Positions 15,449 through 23,576 of a stretch of DNA of 41,567 nucleotides are shown piece by piece. Within the stretch, counting starts at the first letter, position 1. Each line of letters begins with the position of its first letter. The position numbers and the translations under genes are program-made. The notes beneath the pieces are model-generated. The model worked only from the letters and a program-made list of their open reading frames with translations, ran no database searches and was not told where the DNA came from. This DNA is from Treponema sp. Lineage in GTDB: Bacteria > Spirochaetota > Spirochaetia > Treponematales > Treponemataceae. The stretch covers positions 1 to 41,567 of the forward strand of contig SFOB01000014.1 in NCBI GenBank assembly GCA_004554075.1. Direction: 5' to 3'.

Positions 15449-16012
15449 TTACTTTTTGAAAATCCAGTACCCGTTAAAGGCAACTCCATCTTTTGCAACA
15501 AGCAGTGCATCAGTTTTTTCAAAACCAAAATCCTTTGCCGCTGCAGCACGCTCCACAGCATAAATCGGAACTTTTGTAACAACCTGCTTACAATCAAACA
15601 TTTCAAAAATATGTGGAACTATAAGCGACATGATTTCCTTCAAGGCATCTGCACTTTCGTAACTGCTGCCAACATCAAGACGTAAAACTCCAGACTCATT
15701 AAAGGCATCTTCCGAAAGCCGCTTGAAAGACTCAATGGTTCCAATTGCCTTGCCGCTTGTTTTATCAATAATCGCCCAGCGAACAAACCACTTTTCGCGA
15801 TAAGAATACAACCAGAAATCTATAGCTTTATCCATGAGTTCTTTTGTGTGATAATAAAAATTGTCGCCGTCACAGTTATCGCTGTTAAAAAACGGAAGGG
15901 CATTTTTGTCTCCGTAAACCTTAAGCAAATCATCCGAATCAGACTTTTTTACAAAACGTAAGAGCCAGCGCTCATTTTCAAAAACCGGACATTCCTCATA
16001 AATATTTTTCAT
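15449..16012 (-). CDS. GNAT-family N-acetyltransferase (first gene of operon)
   Basis: In this 187-residue protein the start MKNIYEECPVFENERWLLRF is typical of RimJ/RimL-like GNAT proteins. The central 'GKAIGTIESFKR' and 'GVLRLDVGSSYES' are the beta-strand and acetyl-CoA region, with 'AVERAAAAKDFGFEKTDAL' as motif B. The canonical R/QxxGxG/A loop is not clear, so the acetyl-CoA loop is divergent. It has a GGAG ribosome binding site and leads ten tightly spaced genes that run to 10267. Confidence 0.75.
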   Translation of the reverse strand: MKNIYEECPVFENERWLLRFVKKSDSDDLLKVYGDKNALPFFNSDNCDGDNFYYHTKELMDKAIDFWLYSYREKWFVRWAIIDKTSGKAIGTIESFKRLSEDAFNESGVLRLDVGSSYESADALKEIMSLIVPHIFEMFDCKQVVTKVPIYAVERAAAAKDFGFEKTDALLVAKDGVAFNGYWIFKK

Positions 16013-16040
16013 TTTTTACTCCTAAAACTTTCTTTTCTAA

Positions 16041-16046
16041 ATGATA
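16041..16046 (-). promoter_or_regulatory. Promoter -10 of the ten-gene operon (extended type)
   Basis: The minus strand reads TGTTATCAT, an extended -10 (TGnTATCAT, hexamer 16041-16046), with no good -35. The ribosome binding site GGAG (16019-16022) precedes the ATG at 16012. It is divergent from the EamA promoter. Confidence 0.45.
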
Positions 16047-16094
16047 ACACAGATAAATAAAATTACCATAAGAAAACGAGTTCTAACTCACTAA

Positions 16095-16123
16095 TTGTTA
16101 CGGTATTTTTTTTATGCTATATT
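16095..16123 (+). promoter_or_regulatory. Promoter of the second EamA transporter gene
   Basis: TTGTTA (16095-16100), exactly 17 bp, TATATT (16118-16123), then 7 nt to the ATG at 16131. The TTG that would give a longer protein is the -35 box itself, so the shorter start is correct and the mRNA should be leaderless. Confidence 0.7.
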
Positions 16124-16130
16124 CTCTTTC

Positions 16131-17015
16131 ATGAATCTTCGTGATACAAAAGTTTTTGGATATCTGCTGGCAGCCGTCTCAATATTTTTCTGGGGTATTA
16201 CTTTTGTCTGCACTAAATATCTTCTTAATGATTTTTCCCCGCTAGAAATTCTTTTTTATAGATTTATTGCAGCCTATATAGGCCTCTGGATTCTTCGGCC
16301 AAAATTTGAAAAGATTGAAATCCGCGACAATATCCTGTTTTTACTGGCAGGATTCTTTGGAGTAATTCTTTATCAGCTTTTTGAAAACATCGCCATCAAT
16401 TATACAAACGCTTCTAACGTAAGTGTTATCGTAAGTATCTGTCCGCTTTTTACTGCCATCTTCAGCCAGATTTTCCTGAAAGAAAAACATCTTTCCCTGT
16501 GGTTTATAATCGGCTTTATCATTTCAATCAGCGGAGTTACTCTTGTTTGTCTGAATGGAAATACCGAACTTGAGCTTAATCCAAAGGGAGATTTTCTGGC
16601 CCTCTTTTCTGCGATCTGCTGGGGTGTTTATTCTGTTGTAATATCAATTATAAACAGAAAAAACTATGACCAGATTTGTGCCACCCGACGCATTTTCTTC
16701 TTCGCAGTTTTGATGATGATTCCTCTTATGCTTTTTGGAAATCATACTAATATTGCAGAGGGTGCTTCTCGTTTTACTAAACCAATGAATGTCCTCTGCC
16801 TTCTTTTCCTTGGAATAATTGCAAGCGGATTTTGTTTTGCCGCCTGGAATAAGGCCTGCAAGATTGCGGGGACTGTAAAGGTCAGCTGTGGCATTTATCT
16901 TATTCCAGTTGTTACAATCATCTTTGCATTTTTTGCACTCGGAGAAAAAATCACTTTGCTAGGTGCACTTGGAGCTGCAATAACAATTGTCGGACTTTTT
17001 GTAAGTGAGAAATAA
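16131..17015 (+). CDS. EamA/DMT-family transporter
   Basis: This 294-residue protein has ten hydrophobic helices in two EamA repeats, for example 'YLLAAVSIFFWGITFVCTKY' early and 'LALFSAICWGVYSVVISI' at the start of the second half. It is of the RhaT/YdcZ-like drug-metabolite exporter type, with unknown substrate. The start at 16131 is set by the promoter. The next gene begins at the base after the stop codon, so the two are translated from one mRNA. It is only distantly similar to the transporter at 1477. Confidence 0.87.
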   Translation: MNLRDTKVFGYLLAAVSIFFWGITFVCTKYLLNDFSPLEILFYRFIAAYIGLWILRPKFEKIEIRDNILFLLAGFFGVILYQLFENIAINYTNASNVSVIVSICPLFTAIFSQIFLKEKHLSLWFIIGFIISISGVTLVCLNGNTELELNPKGDFLALFSAICWGVYSVVISIINRKNYDQICATRRIFFFAVLMMIPLMLFGNHTNIAEGASRFTKPMNVLCLLFLGIIASGFCFAAWNKACKIAGTVKVSCGIYLIPVVTIIFAFFALGEKITLLGALGAAITIVGLFVSEK

Positions 17016-17447
17016 ATGACTAAAGAAATTTCAATTATAAAAAAAGAAGAAGCTTACACTTATGATGAATTAGATTTTCTGAAAGAAAAACTTTTACCCC
17101 TGATGAAAGATGAGGAAGAGAAGATTGCTGCAGGTCAGCTTCTTAACAATCTTAAAGCAAGTCTTGAAAATCAGAAAACCGCTGCCGCAGTTTTTTTTAT
17201 GCCGCAGAATACATTCAATATTTTTTCTCTGATTCAGGGAGATAATTCCATCTGCAAAATTACAAAAGAAAATATTGAAGCGTTATATAAAACTTTCAAT
17301 CTGGCTGATGATTATGATAATCAGCCGATATACGATCACCTTAAGGCAAAGCTGCATACACTTAACGAATATCTCCAGCAGGGAAATGAAGTAAGTCCAA
17401 CTGTTATTACAGCGGATAACTTTTCTACAATGGAGATTGAAGATTAA
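17016..17447 (+). CDS. Hypothetical protein, 143 residues
   Basis: No family is recognised. It is a soluble, mostly helical, acidic protein (start MTKEISIIKKEEAYTYDELD, end FSTMEIED). Its ATG follows the EamA stop without a gap, so it is the second gene of that operon. Its own stop codon overlaps the left arm of the WYL-type operator at 17446. The composition is like its neighbours, with no sign of transfer. Confidence 0.6.
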   Translation: MTKEISIIKKEEAYTYDELDFLKEKLLPLMKDEEEKIAAGQLLNNLKASLENQKTAAAVFFMPQNTFNIFSLIQGDNSICKITKENIEALYKTFNLADDYDNQPIYDHLKAKLHTLNEYLQQGNEVSPTVITADNFSTMEIED

Positions 17448-17483
17448 ATATGACATGCACATGTCATATTTTCGTGCTATAAT
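17446..17483 (+). promoter_or_regulatory. TGACA-TGTCA operator and promoter, site 1 (WYL regulator gene)
   Basis: The palindrome AAATATGACA (17446-17455), 6-nt spacer, TGTCATATTT (17462-17471) is followed 11 nt after TGTCA by TATAAT (17478-17483). The ATG is at 17490, 6 nt after the -10 box. No -35-like hexamer stands 16-18 bp upstream of the -10; the palindrome covers that place. It shares both arms and spacing with sites at 19644, 23513 and 26371. Confidence 0.8.
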
Positions 17484-17489
17484 ATCTGC

Positions 17490-18422
17490 ATGCAGATAGA
17501 TCAGCTCTTCGAGTTTGTTTATATTCTCATTGATAAAAAACAGGTAACCGCAAAGGAAATGTCGAAACATTTTGGTGTTTCTACAAGAACCGTTTACCGC
17601 TGGCTGGAAGCACTTTCTCTTTCTGGAGTTCCGGTTTATTCGCTGAAAGGGCGAAGCGGTGGAATTGCAATTTCTGAAAACTACAAGCTTGATAAAACTC
17701 TTCTTTCTGATGAAGAAAGACTTGCCATTGTTTCCAGTGTAAAGGCTCTTAATAATTTGAGCGGAAATTCTTCATCTCTTGTAAATGCAAACATCAAAGC
17801 TGCAGAAAAGCTATCTCATCTGGTACAAGCTGACACAGACTGGCTGGAAGTTGATTTTGGCCCTTGGAGTCCGGAAGGCTCTGAAGTCAGAAATCTTTTT
17901 GGCATTCTCCGGGATTCTATTCTGAAAAAACGTCAGATATCTTTTGATTATTTTACAGGAGATGGCCGCAGCGAAAAAAGAATTGTTCATCCCTGGAAGC
18001 TGGTCTTCCGCGGACAATCCTGGTATCTGCAGGGCTGGTGTACTTCGCGAAAAGCCGAACGTTTTTTCAAACTCACAAGAATGCGAAATCTTTTGATGAC
18101 AGCAAAAGATGCAAACATATCCATAAATATAGCCGCTTCACAGCCAGCACAGCCACCCGAATATTCCGCCCCTCTCATGCAGATAAAAGCAAAAATCACG
18201 CAGGAAAAAATTTCCTATCTTATGGATTCTTTTATCTGCACAGAAATCAAAGCTCAAAAAAATGGTTATGTAAATGTTACCTTTACCGCACCTGACACAC
18301 CCTGGCTTTACGAAATACTTTTGAGCTTTGGGGCTCAGATAAGAATTCTTTCTCCTGTGCATCTGAAAAAAACTCTTATCGAAAAGGCTGAAAGAATAGT
18401 CTCTTTATATAAAGAATTATAG
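17490..18422 (+). CDS. HTH/WYL-domain transcriptional regulator (YafY type)
   Basis: In this 310-residue protein, residues 5-55 are an HTH_11-type winged helix (KEMSKHFGVSTRTVYRWLEA). Residues about 135-205 form the WYL domain (ISFDYFTGDG, then HPWKLVFRGQSWYLQGWC), and about 220-305 the C-terminal WCX part. WYL regulators sense ligands, often nucleic acids or nucleotides, and act as repressors or activators. Its own promoter carries the palindrome found before three other genes here, so autoregulation and control of those genes are the natural inference. The start is fixed by the leaderless promoter. It overlaps the convergent AraC-methyltransferase gene by 6 bp. Confidence 0.9.
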   Translation: MQIDQLFEFVYILIDKKQVTAKEMSKHFGVSTRTVYRWLEALSLSGVPVYSLKGRSGGIAISENYKLDKTLLSDEERLAIVSSVKALNNLSGNSSSLVNANIKAAEKLSHLVQADTDWLEVDFGPWSPEGSEVRNLFGILRDSILKKRQISFDYFTGDGRSEKRIVHPWKLVFRGQSWYLQGWCTSRKAERFFKLTRMRNLLMTAKDANISINIAASQPAQPPEYSAPLMQIKAKITQEKISYLMDSFICTEIKAQKNGYVNVTFTAPDTPWLYEILLSFGAQIRILSPVHLKKTLIEKAERIVSLYKEL

Positions 18423-19580
18423 CTTATACCAGGTCAAAAATATCTTGTGTTTAATAGAGAATTTTTTTGGATGTTTTTCTTCGAGCATAGCACGATGTTC
18501 CTGATCAAACTGACGAAGCTGATTTTCATTCATACTTGCCATAACACCGCGACTAGCCAGCATTCTTCCATGCCAGCTTTCACAAGTAAAAGGTATTTCT
18601 GTGATAAAGGTTTCCATCTGCGGGTTTTCAAAATAATGACGTCGTAAATCTTCCAATGCACTTGCAGCACCATGCCAATTTGGATTTATCTTTTTTACAA
18701 GCGCATTACTGTCTTGTGTTACAGGTTCTTCCTTTAAGTATGAAATATAAACCTTTACAAAAATGCCGCCATCCTTTAGCAGCGTTTTTATTTTGGGTAC
18801 AACGATATTCGGATCAAAATACCAGAAGCACTGACAGGCCGTGATTGCATCAAAAGATTTGTCCGGAAAGTTCATTTCTTCAGCAGCAAGTTTTTTATAG
18901 TGAATATTATCCATTCCTAGAGAAAGATTTCGTGCTATTTCCAGCTGCTCTTCTGAAATATCTGTTGCAGTTATATCTGCACCGTATTTACTAAGTTTTC
19001 TTGGAAAAACTCCTGTTCCAGTTCCTAAATCAAGCCAATGACTTCCTGCAGTTCCAACTCCAAGTGAATAAAGTTTTTCAAAAAGCATGTCCGGATATAT
19101 ATCACGGAAGCGGCCATAATACTCTGCCGTCTTTCCAAAATCAAAAGCATTACCGTTATCAACCTGAATCTTATCAAGCTTACCATCTTTAGGTTCGTAT
19201 AAACTTTTATCTCTGTACTTAATATCATAAGGAACAAAACTCAAAATCGAAATATCTGTTTTTTCGTATTCGGCAGGATTACAGCCAAACTCAGAAAAGA
19301 AGGCTCTCTGAAATCCTTCCGGACTGTCATAACCAGCTTCCAGCGCAACCTCTAGAACTTTCTTTTTTTCATCTCTGAGTTGACGGGCTGCTTCAGAAAG
19401 CTTTGCCCGTCTGATGTAATCAGCAATGCTCATACCTGCCACATCTTTAAAAAGCCGATAGCACCGCCATTCACTACAATCGGCAAGTGCAGCGAGTTGA
19501 GCAAGGGTGATTTTTCCATAAAGGTGCGAAAGAATATATTTTTGAATAGTGTAAACCGTTTCTTCTTTCTGGCTAAACAT
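18417..19580 (-). CDS. AraC-type regulator fused to a SAM-dependent methyltransferase
   Basis: In this 387-residue protein, residues 10-107 hold two AraC-type helix-turn-helices (ITLAQLAALADCSEWRCYRL and 'VLEVALEAGYDSPEGFQRAF'). After a linker, residues about 150-385 form a class I methyltransferase with motif I LDLGTGTG (183-190), 'ATDISEEQLEIAR' and 'DAITACQCFWYFD'. Similar AraC-methyltransferase fusions occur in Clostridia. The substrate is unknown; the resemblance to Ada-like sensors is only architectural. The gene is divergent from the SAP/DUF6434 gene, with operator site 2 between them, and has a leaderless-type start. Confidence 0.85.
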   Translation of the reverse strand: MFSQKEETVYTIQKYILSHLYGKITLAQLAALADCSEWRCYRLFKDVAGMSIADYIRRAKLSEAARQLRDEKKKVLEVALEAGYDSPEGFQRAFFSEFGCNPAEYEKTDISILSFVPYDIKYRDKSLYEPKDGKLDKIQVDNGNAFDFGKTAEYYGRFRDIYPDMLFEKLYSLGVGTAGSHWLDLGTGTGVFPRKLSKYGADITATDISEEQLEIARNLSLGMDNIHYKKLAAEEMNFPDKSFDAITACQCFWYFDPNIVVPKIKTLLKDGGIFVKVYISYLKEEPVTQDSNALVKKINPNWHGAASALEDLRRHYFENPQMETFITEIPFTCESWHGRMLASRGVMASMNENQLRQFDQEHRAMLEEKHPKKFSIKHKIFLTWYKL

Positions 19581-19586
19581 AGTTTG

Positions 19587-19601
19587 ATTATATAACGTTA
19601 T
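19587..19601 (-). promoter_or_regulatory. Promoter -10 and palindrome of the AraC-methyltransferase gene
   Basis: Minus-strand TATAAT (19587-19592) ends 6 nt before the ATG at 19580. A perfect palindrome ATAACGTTAT (19592-19601) touches the upstream edge of the -10 box and could be an operator. No clear -35 is seen. Confidence 0.5.
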
Positions 19602-19643
19602 GAATTGATTTTCCGGACTTTTTTTGCAGAATTGAAAATATTT

Positions 19644-19682
19644 AAATATGACATTCAGTTGTCATATTTTGTATGATATTCT
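19644..19682 (+). promoter_or_regulatory. TGACA-TGTCA operator and promoter, site 2 (SAP/DUF6434 gene)
   Basis: AAATATGACA (19644-19653), 6-nt spacer, TGTCATATTT (19660-19669), 12 nt after TGTCA to TATTCT (19677-19682), ATG at 19689. It has the same spacing as the other sites and no -35. It lies between divergent genes, so it might also affect the AraC-methyltransferase gene. Confidence 0.8.
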
Positions 19683-19688
19683 GAATGC

Positions 19689-20312
19689 ATGGCAAGACGA
19701 CCACTGTTTGATGAAATAAAATCTTTTCAAGAATTTTCAAAATACTACTGGTACCGCGAGGAACTACAGAAAATTTGCAGGGAGCATGGAATTGATGCAA
19801 GCAGGATGAAGACAGAACTGAATCACAACATTGAAGAGTATTTTAAGGGGAATATTATTCAACCTGAAAAATCCAGAGAGAGTACAAGACATTCAAAGAA
19901 CTCTCCCAAATCAACCGATTCAGCTCCCATGACTCCACAAACCAGTCTGCTCGAATGCAACTTCTGCTTCAACCAGCGCTTCCGCGATTTCTTTTCTAAA
20001 GAAACCGGAATCAAAAACTTTAAGTTTAATGTAGATATGGTTGCCACAGCTCGAAAGGTAAAAGAAACAAAAGACTCTTCCTTTACCCTAGGCGACCTTC
20101 TCGACATCTACTACGGAAAAAAGACTTACGCAAAATATAACAAAGTTTCATTACAGTGGAATAAGTTCGTGCAGGACTTTTGCGCTGACCCGGCAAATGC
20201 TCATATCCCGAACAAACTCAAAGCAGCCGCAAAGCTCTGGAAAATAGTCCGCGAATCAACCAGAGAAAAAATCTATACTCACGACTTACTTAATGAACTG
20301 AATATTTTATAA
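19689..20312 (+). CDS. SAP domain / DUF6434 protein
   Basis: In this 207-residue protein, residues about 10-53 form a SAP-like helix-loop-helix (SFQEFSKYYWYREELQKICR, then EHGIDASRMKTELNHNIEEY), which in other proteins binds DNA. A Ser/Thr/Lys linker follows, then a C-terminal domain (about 88-207; 'NFCFNQRFRDFFSKETG', 'SFTLGDLLDIYYGKKTY') matching DUF6434-type proteins of Firmicutes. The function is unknown. It is expected to be controlled through operator site 2 and has a leaderless-type start. The 3' end overlaps the convergent ABC-F gene by 6 bp. Confidence 0.82.
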   Translation: MARRPLFDEIKSFQEFSKYYWYREELQKICREHGIDASRMKTELNHNIEEYFKGNIIQPEKSRESTRHSKNSPKSTDSAPMTPQTSLLECNFCFNQRFRDFFSKETGIKNFKFNVDMVATARKVKETKDSSFTLGDLLDIYYGKKTYAKYNKVSLQWNKFVQDFCADPANAHIPNKLKAAAKLWKIVRESTREKIYTHDLLNELNIL

Positions 20313-21857
20313 ATCATAAAAGATTCTACCTTCATTTTCGATTCGCTCTGCATGCAGTTTTATATCAGTAACTTTTTCCAGAAAGGCCCTGTCATGACTC
20401 ACAACAATAAGTGCACAGGAAAGAGATGACAGTGCACTTTCCAAAGCAAGCACGCTTGTTATATCCATATGATTCGTTGGTTCATCCAGAATTAAAAGAG
20501 ACAGCGGCTTTTCTACCGCCAGAGCAATCATCAGCTTTCTAAGTTCGCCCGGACTAACAGAGCCCTGCTGCAGATTTTCCGGTTCACTCCCAAGACGGTA
20601 TAAAGTCGAAAGAACAGCTCCTCTTTCCGCATCTTCAAGTTCATTGAAGTCAGAAAGAATTTGATTCTTTAAGTCTTCGGAAATCTCCTGGGGCAAATAC
20701 ATAACTTCTTTCGTTCTTCCGGATGTTTCAAGCTCACTAATCAGATGTTTTATAAAAAGACTTTTTCCGGTCCCGTTCTGCCCGGTCAAGGCAATTTTTG
20801 AATCAGGATTAATTACAATCCTCGGAATGTGAAGCTTATAAGAATTTTTTTCTTCAGATGCTAAAATATCACTTTCTTCTATAACTATAGCCTTTGCAAA
20901 GCCTGCTCCTTCAACCGAAAAACCTTCTTTTCTCATAAGTGATTTTTTTACAGAATCGCGGGCAGCCTCTGTTCTTTGAATCTGACTATCAAGATTTGCT
21001 TTTGCATCTCCAGTGCTTCTGTCTTTTCCACCGAGTCTTGCAACATCAATTTTTCTTTTTGCATCATGATCACGCGGGTCAATATTTTTTTTAGCAAGGC
21101 GGCTTTTAGATCGTTCGTTTTCTTCTGCAAGTCTGCGGCTTCTCTGTTTTTCACCTGCCGCTTTTGAATCAAGCTTATCCCATTCTCCGCGATTATGTGC
21201 TGCATTCTGCTGGCGAAGCTCCAGAGCCTTGCTAAGACCTCCGGAATAACTTTCACAAACCACACACTCACGGCCGCCAGAAAAAGCACGAGCCTCATTG
21301 TAAAGATAAATTGTGTGCTTACAAAGACAATCTGCAAAAGAGCGGTCATGACTTACAATAATTCCAATTCCACTAAAGAGGGCAAGTGTGTCAGAAATCA
21401 TACGGACAGTTCCTTCATCAAGATGATTTGTAGGCTCGTCCAGCAGCAGCACCGTCGGCCGGTCCGCCAGCGCACAGGCAATCTGGATTCGCTTCTTCTC
21501 CCCACCAGAAAGAGAATCATAGCGGGCAATCATTTCTTCTGTAATATGAAGCATAGAAAAGAAACGCCGCACCTCGTTATCGTCACTCCAGAAAACCGAA
21601 TAAAGATTTTCCGGCACCTCGGCAGTTTCCTGAGGACAGTAAATAACATAGCCGCTTGAAGTTTGACCGCAGTTCACGATTCGCCCTTCATCAGGTTTAA
21701 GCAGGCCTGCAATCAGTTTTAGAAGTGTACTCTTACCGCAACCGTTACTACCTGCAATACAAGTCCAGCCATCATTAAACTGTAGAGAAAAATCCTCGAA
21801 CAAAGTTACATGCGAAGATGGATATGAAAAATAAAGCTTTTGAATTTCTAATGACAT
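20307..21857 (-). CDS. ABC-F family ATPase (possible ribosome-protection antibiotic resistance)
   Basis: This 516-residue protein has two ATPase domains and no membrane part. The first Walker A is GSNGCGKST (36-44) with signature LSGGEKKRIQIA; the second Walker A is GQNGTGKS with signature VSPGELRKLMIA and 'LLILDEPTNHMD'. The charged interdomain linker and length fit ABC-F proteins of the Lsa/Vga/Msr kind, which displace antibiotics from ribosomes. Housekeeping ABC-F members look alike, so resistance is not proven. A 190-nt leader with a tiny reading frame supports antibiotic-type regulation. It is divergent from a MATE pump. Confidence 0.85.
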   Translation of the reverse strand: MSLEIQKLYFSYPSSHVTLFEDFSLQFNDGWTCIAGSNGCGKSTLLKLIAGLLKPDEGRIVNCGQTSSGYVIYCPQETAEVPENLYSVFWSDDNEVRRFFSMLHITEEMIARYDSLSGGEKKRIQIACALADRPTVLLLDEPTNHLDEGTVRMISDTLALFSGIGIIVSHDRSFADCLCKHTIYLYNEARAFSGGRECVVCESYSGGLSKALELRQQNAAHNRGEWDKLDSKAAGEKQRSRRLAEENERSKSRLAKKNIDPRDHDAKRKIDVARLGGKDRSTGDAKANLDSQIQRTEAARDSVKKSLMRKEGFSVEGAGFAKAIVIEESDILASEEKNSYKLHIPRIVINPDSKIALTGQNGTGKSLFIKHLISELETSGRTKEVMYLPQEISEDLKNQILSDFNELEDAERGAVLSTLYRLGSEPENLQQGSVSPGELRKLMIALAVEKPLSLLILDEPTNHMDITSVLALESALSSLSCALIVVSHDRAFLEKVTDIKLHAERIENEGRIFYDL

Positions 21858-22052
21858 AATGACCTCCGAAGGAAGCCGGCAATCATAATAAAATTATGCA
21901 GGGAAATAATACAACGAACAGATTCGCAGAACCCCGATAAAATTAATACTGTAACTGACTTCCAAAAAATGAAATCTCAAACGAGAAAAAAATGTAGGGA
22001 AATCAGATTTACAGTCTCATCGGCAATGCGTCTCCTTAAGAAAATTTAATTA
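21858..22052 (-). promoter_or_regulatory. Long 5' leader of the ABC-F gene (candidate attenuator)
   Basis: About 190 nt separate the promoter and the ATG, unusual for this window. The leader holds a ribosome binding site AAGGAG (22032-22037), an 11-nt gap and a three-codon frame ATG-AGA-CTG-TAA (22009-22020; Met-Arg-Leu). After it come complementary AAATCT/AGATTT segments, a short TCTC/GAGA hairpin and a T-rich run (near 21965-21995). The gene's own ribosome binding site lies in a small CTTCC/GGAGG hairpin (about 21862-21874). Tiny leader peptides control several ABC-F resistance genes; the role here is inferred. Confidence 0.45.
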
Positions 22053-22082
22053 ATTTTATTATGAAAAATGATTTTGTGTCAA
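22053..22082 (-). promoter_or_regulatory. Promoter of the ABC-F gene
   Basis: Minus-strand TTGACA (22077-22082), 18-bp spacer, TAAAAT (22053-22058). The consensus -35 makes this one of the better promoters of the window. Confidence 0.6.
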
Positions 22083-22120
22083 TGTAAAAACATAGAGCTT
22101 CCGTGTGACAAATACACTTA

Positions 22121-22149
22121 TTGAACTTTTTCTTTCATTTCAATAATGT
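22121..22149 (+). promoter_or_regulatory. Promoter of the MATE gene
   Basis: TTGAAC (22121-22126), 17-bp spacer, TAATGT (22144-22149), 8 nt to the ATG at 22158. No ribosome binding site is present, so the start is of leaderless type. Confidence 0.5.
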
Positions 22150-22157
22150 AATTTTCT

Positions 22158-23507
22158 ATGTTTCATCATAATTCTTCTTATGAAAGAAATTTAACCCAAG
22201 GCTCGCTTTTTAAGGGAATCTTTCTATATGGTCTGCCGCTCATTTTTTCAAATCTCCTGCAGGTGCTTTTCAACATTGCCGACGTTGCAGTAGTAGGAAG
22301 ATTTGCCGGTTCCCAGGCCCTTGGTTCTGTTGGCTCAACTACCCAGCTCCTCTTTCTGTTCACCGGCCTTTTGATGGGACTTGGCGGCGGCGTAAATGTT
22401 ATTGTTGCCTTTTACATCGGTGCTAAGTCTAAAAAAGATTTAGAGGATGCAATTCATTCGTCCTTCATAGTTTCAATGATAACCGGTTTTATCCTTTTGA
22501 TTTTTGGCTACACCTTGTCAAAACCTGTGCTTACCCTTATCAGAACAAAGCTGGAGCTTCTGGACGGTGCGGTAATTTATTTTAAGATTTACATGCTTGG
22601 AATGCCGGGCGTTGCACTTTTCAATTTCGGAAACGCTGTACTTAGCGCAGCAGGCGATACAAAGCGTCCTCTCTACTATCTTAGTTTTGCCGGAATCATC
22701 AATATAATTTTGAATCTCTTTTTTGTGATTGTATGCAGACTTTCCTGTGCCGGTGTTGCTCTTGCCAGCATTATTTCACAGTATGTTTCGGCCGTCCTGG
22801 TTATGATTCCTCTGATTCGCGGACGTGGACTTGGAGATGTAAAATTTAGATTTTCAAAACTCAGACTTAACCGCGAGAAAACAATCAGAATTTTGAAGAT
22901 AGGAATTCCAGCCGGAATGCAGAATGCGATTTTTGCTGTGGCAAACACATTCATACAGGTAGGCATAAACTCTTTTGATGCAGTGATGGTTGCAGGAACA
23001 GCTGCCGGAGCAAATCTTGATAATATAATCTACAGCGCAATGAACGGATTTTATGTAGCCTGCGCAACTTTCATCGGGCAGAATTATGGAGCCGGAAATA
23101 AAAAACGCATTCTGCACAGTATGACTATTTCGAATCTTTTTGCTTTCAGTCTGGGAGCCTTTCTCAGTATAACAATGTATATTTTTGGACCTCAGTGCCT
23201 CTCTCTTTTTACAAGCGACCCGGAAGTTATTCACGCCGGCATGCTCCGTTTTTCAATTATGTTCTTTTCATACCCGGTTGCAAGTTTTATGGATAACACA
23301 ATCGCCGCCAACCGCGGACTTGGAAAAACTTCTGTTCCAACGATTATTGTTCTGCTCGGTTCCTGCTTATTCCGTATTCTCTGGATATACACAATCTTTA
23401 AATGGATTGGAACGATTCAGTCTCTCTTCCTACTTTATATTTTCTCCTGGACAATCACTGCTCTTGCAGAGATGATTTACTTCGTAAAGATTTACAGAAA
23501 AATTTAA
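22158..23507 (+). CDS. MATE-family multidrug/Na+ efflux transporter
   Basis: This 449-residue membrane protein has about twelve helices in two related halves. MATE features are the N-terminal 'IFLYGLPLIFSNLLQVLFNI', 'VGRFAGSQALGSVGSTTQL' and, in the second half, 'IGIPAGMQNAIFAVANTFI'. These proteins export cationic drugs or other organic compounds against Na+ or H+. The substrate is unknown. It is divergent from the ABC-F gene, which may point to a shared protective role. Its stop is 5 nt before operator site 3. Confidence 0.92.
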   Translation: MFHHNSSYERNLTQGSLFKGIFLYGLPLIFSNLLQVLFNIADVAVVGRFAGSQALGSVGSTTQLLFLFTGLLMGLGGGVNVIVAFYIGAKSKKDLEDAIHSSFIVSMITGFILLIFGYTLSKPVLTLIRTKLELLDGAVIYFKIYMLGMPGVALFNFGNAVLSAAGDTKRPLYYLSFAGIINIILNLFFVIVCRLSCAGVALASIISQYVSAVLVMIPLIRGRGLGDVKFRFSKLRLNREKTIRILKIGIPAGMQNAIFAVANTFIQVGINSFDAVMVAGTAAGANLDNIIYSAMNGFYVACATFIGQNYGAGNKKRILHSMTISNLFAFSLGAFLSITMYIFGPQCLSLFTSDPEVIHAGMLRFSIMFFSYPVASFMDNTIAANRGLGKTSVPTIIVLLGSCLFRILWIYTIFKWIGTIQSLFLLYIFSWTITALAEMIYFVKIYRKI

Positions 23508-23512
23508 GTTTT

Positions 23513-23551
23513 AAATATGACACTTAGTTGTCATATTTTATATGGTATTCT
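23513..23551 (+). promoter_or_regulatory. TGACA-TGTCA operator and promoter, site 3 (DUF3781 gene)
   Basis: AAATATGACA (23513-23522), 6-nt spacer, TGTCATATTT (23529-23538), 12 nt after TGTCA to TATTCT (23546-23551). The same sequence and spacing as site 2. Here the first usable ATG is 25 nt after the -10 box, so a short leader exists, without a visible ribosome binding site. Confidence 0.8.
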
Positions 23552-23576
23552 GTAAACATCCGGTAATGCTATTAAA

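Noticed and set aside
10267..16012. Integron cassette array
   Set aside because: The gene mix looks like integron cassettes, but gaps of -17 to +23 nt leave no room for attC sites, and no integrase is present.
16095..16130. TTG start 12 codons upstream of the second EamA gene
   Set aside because: The TTG is the -35 box of a promoter with 17-bp spacing whose -10 ends 7 nt before the ATG at 16131.
22031..22060. Riboswitch in front of the ABC-F gene
   Set aside because: I see no known aptamer core; the leader frame and hairpins fit translation-based attenuation better.
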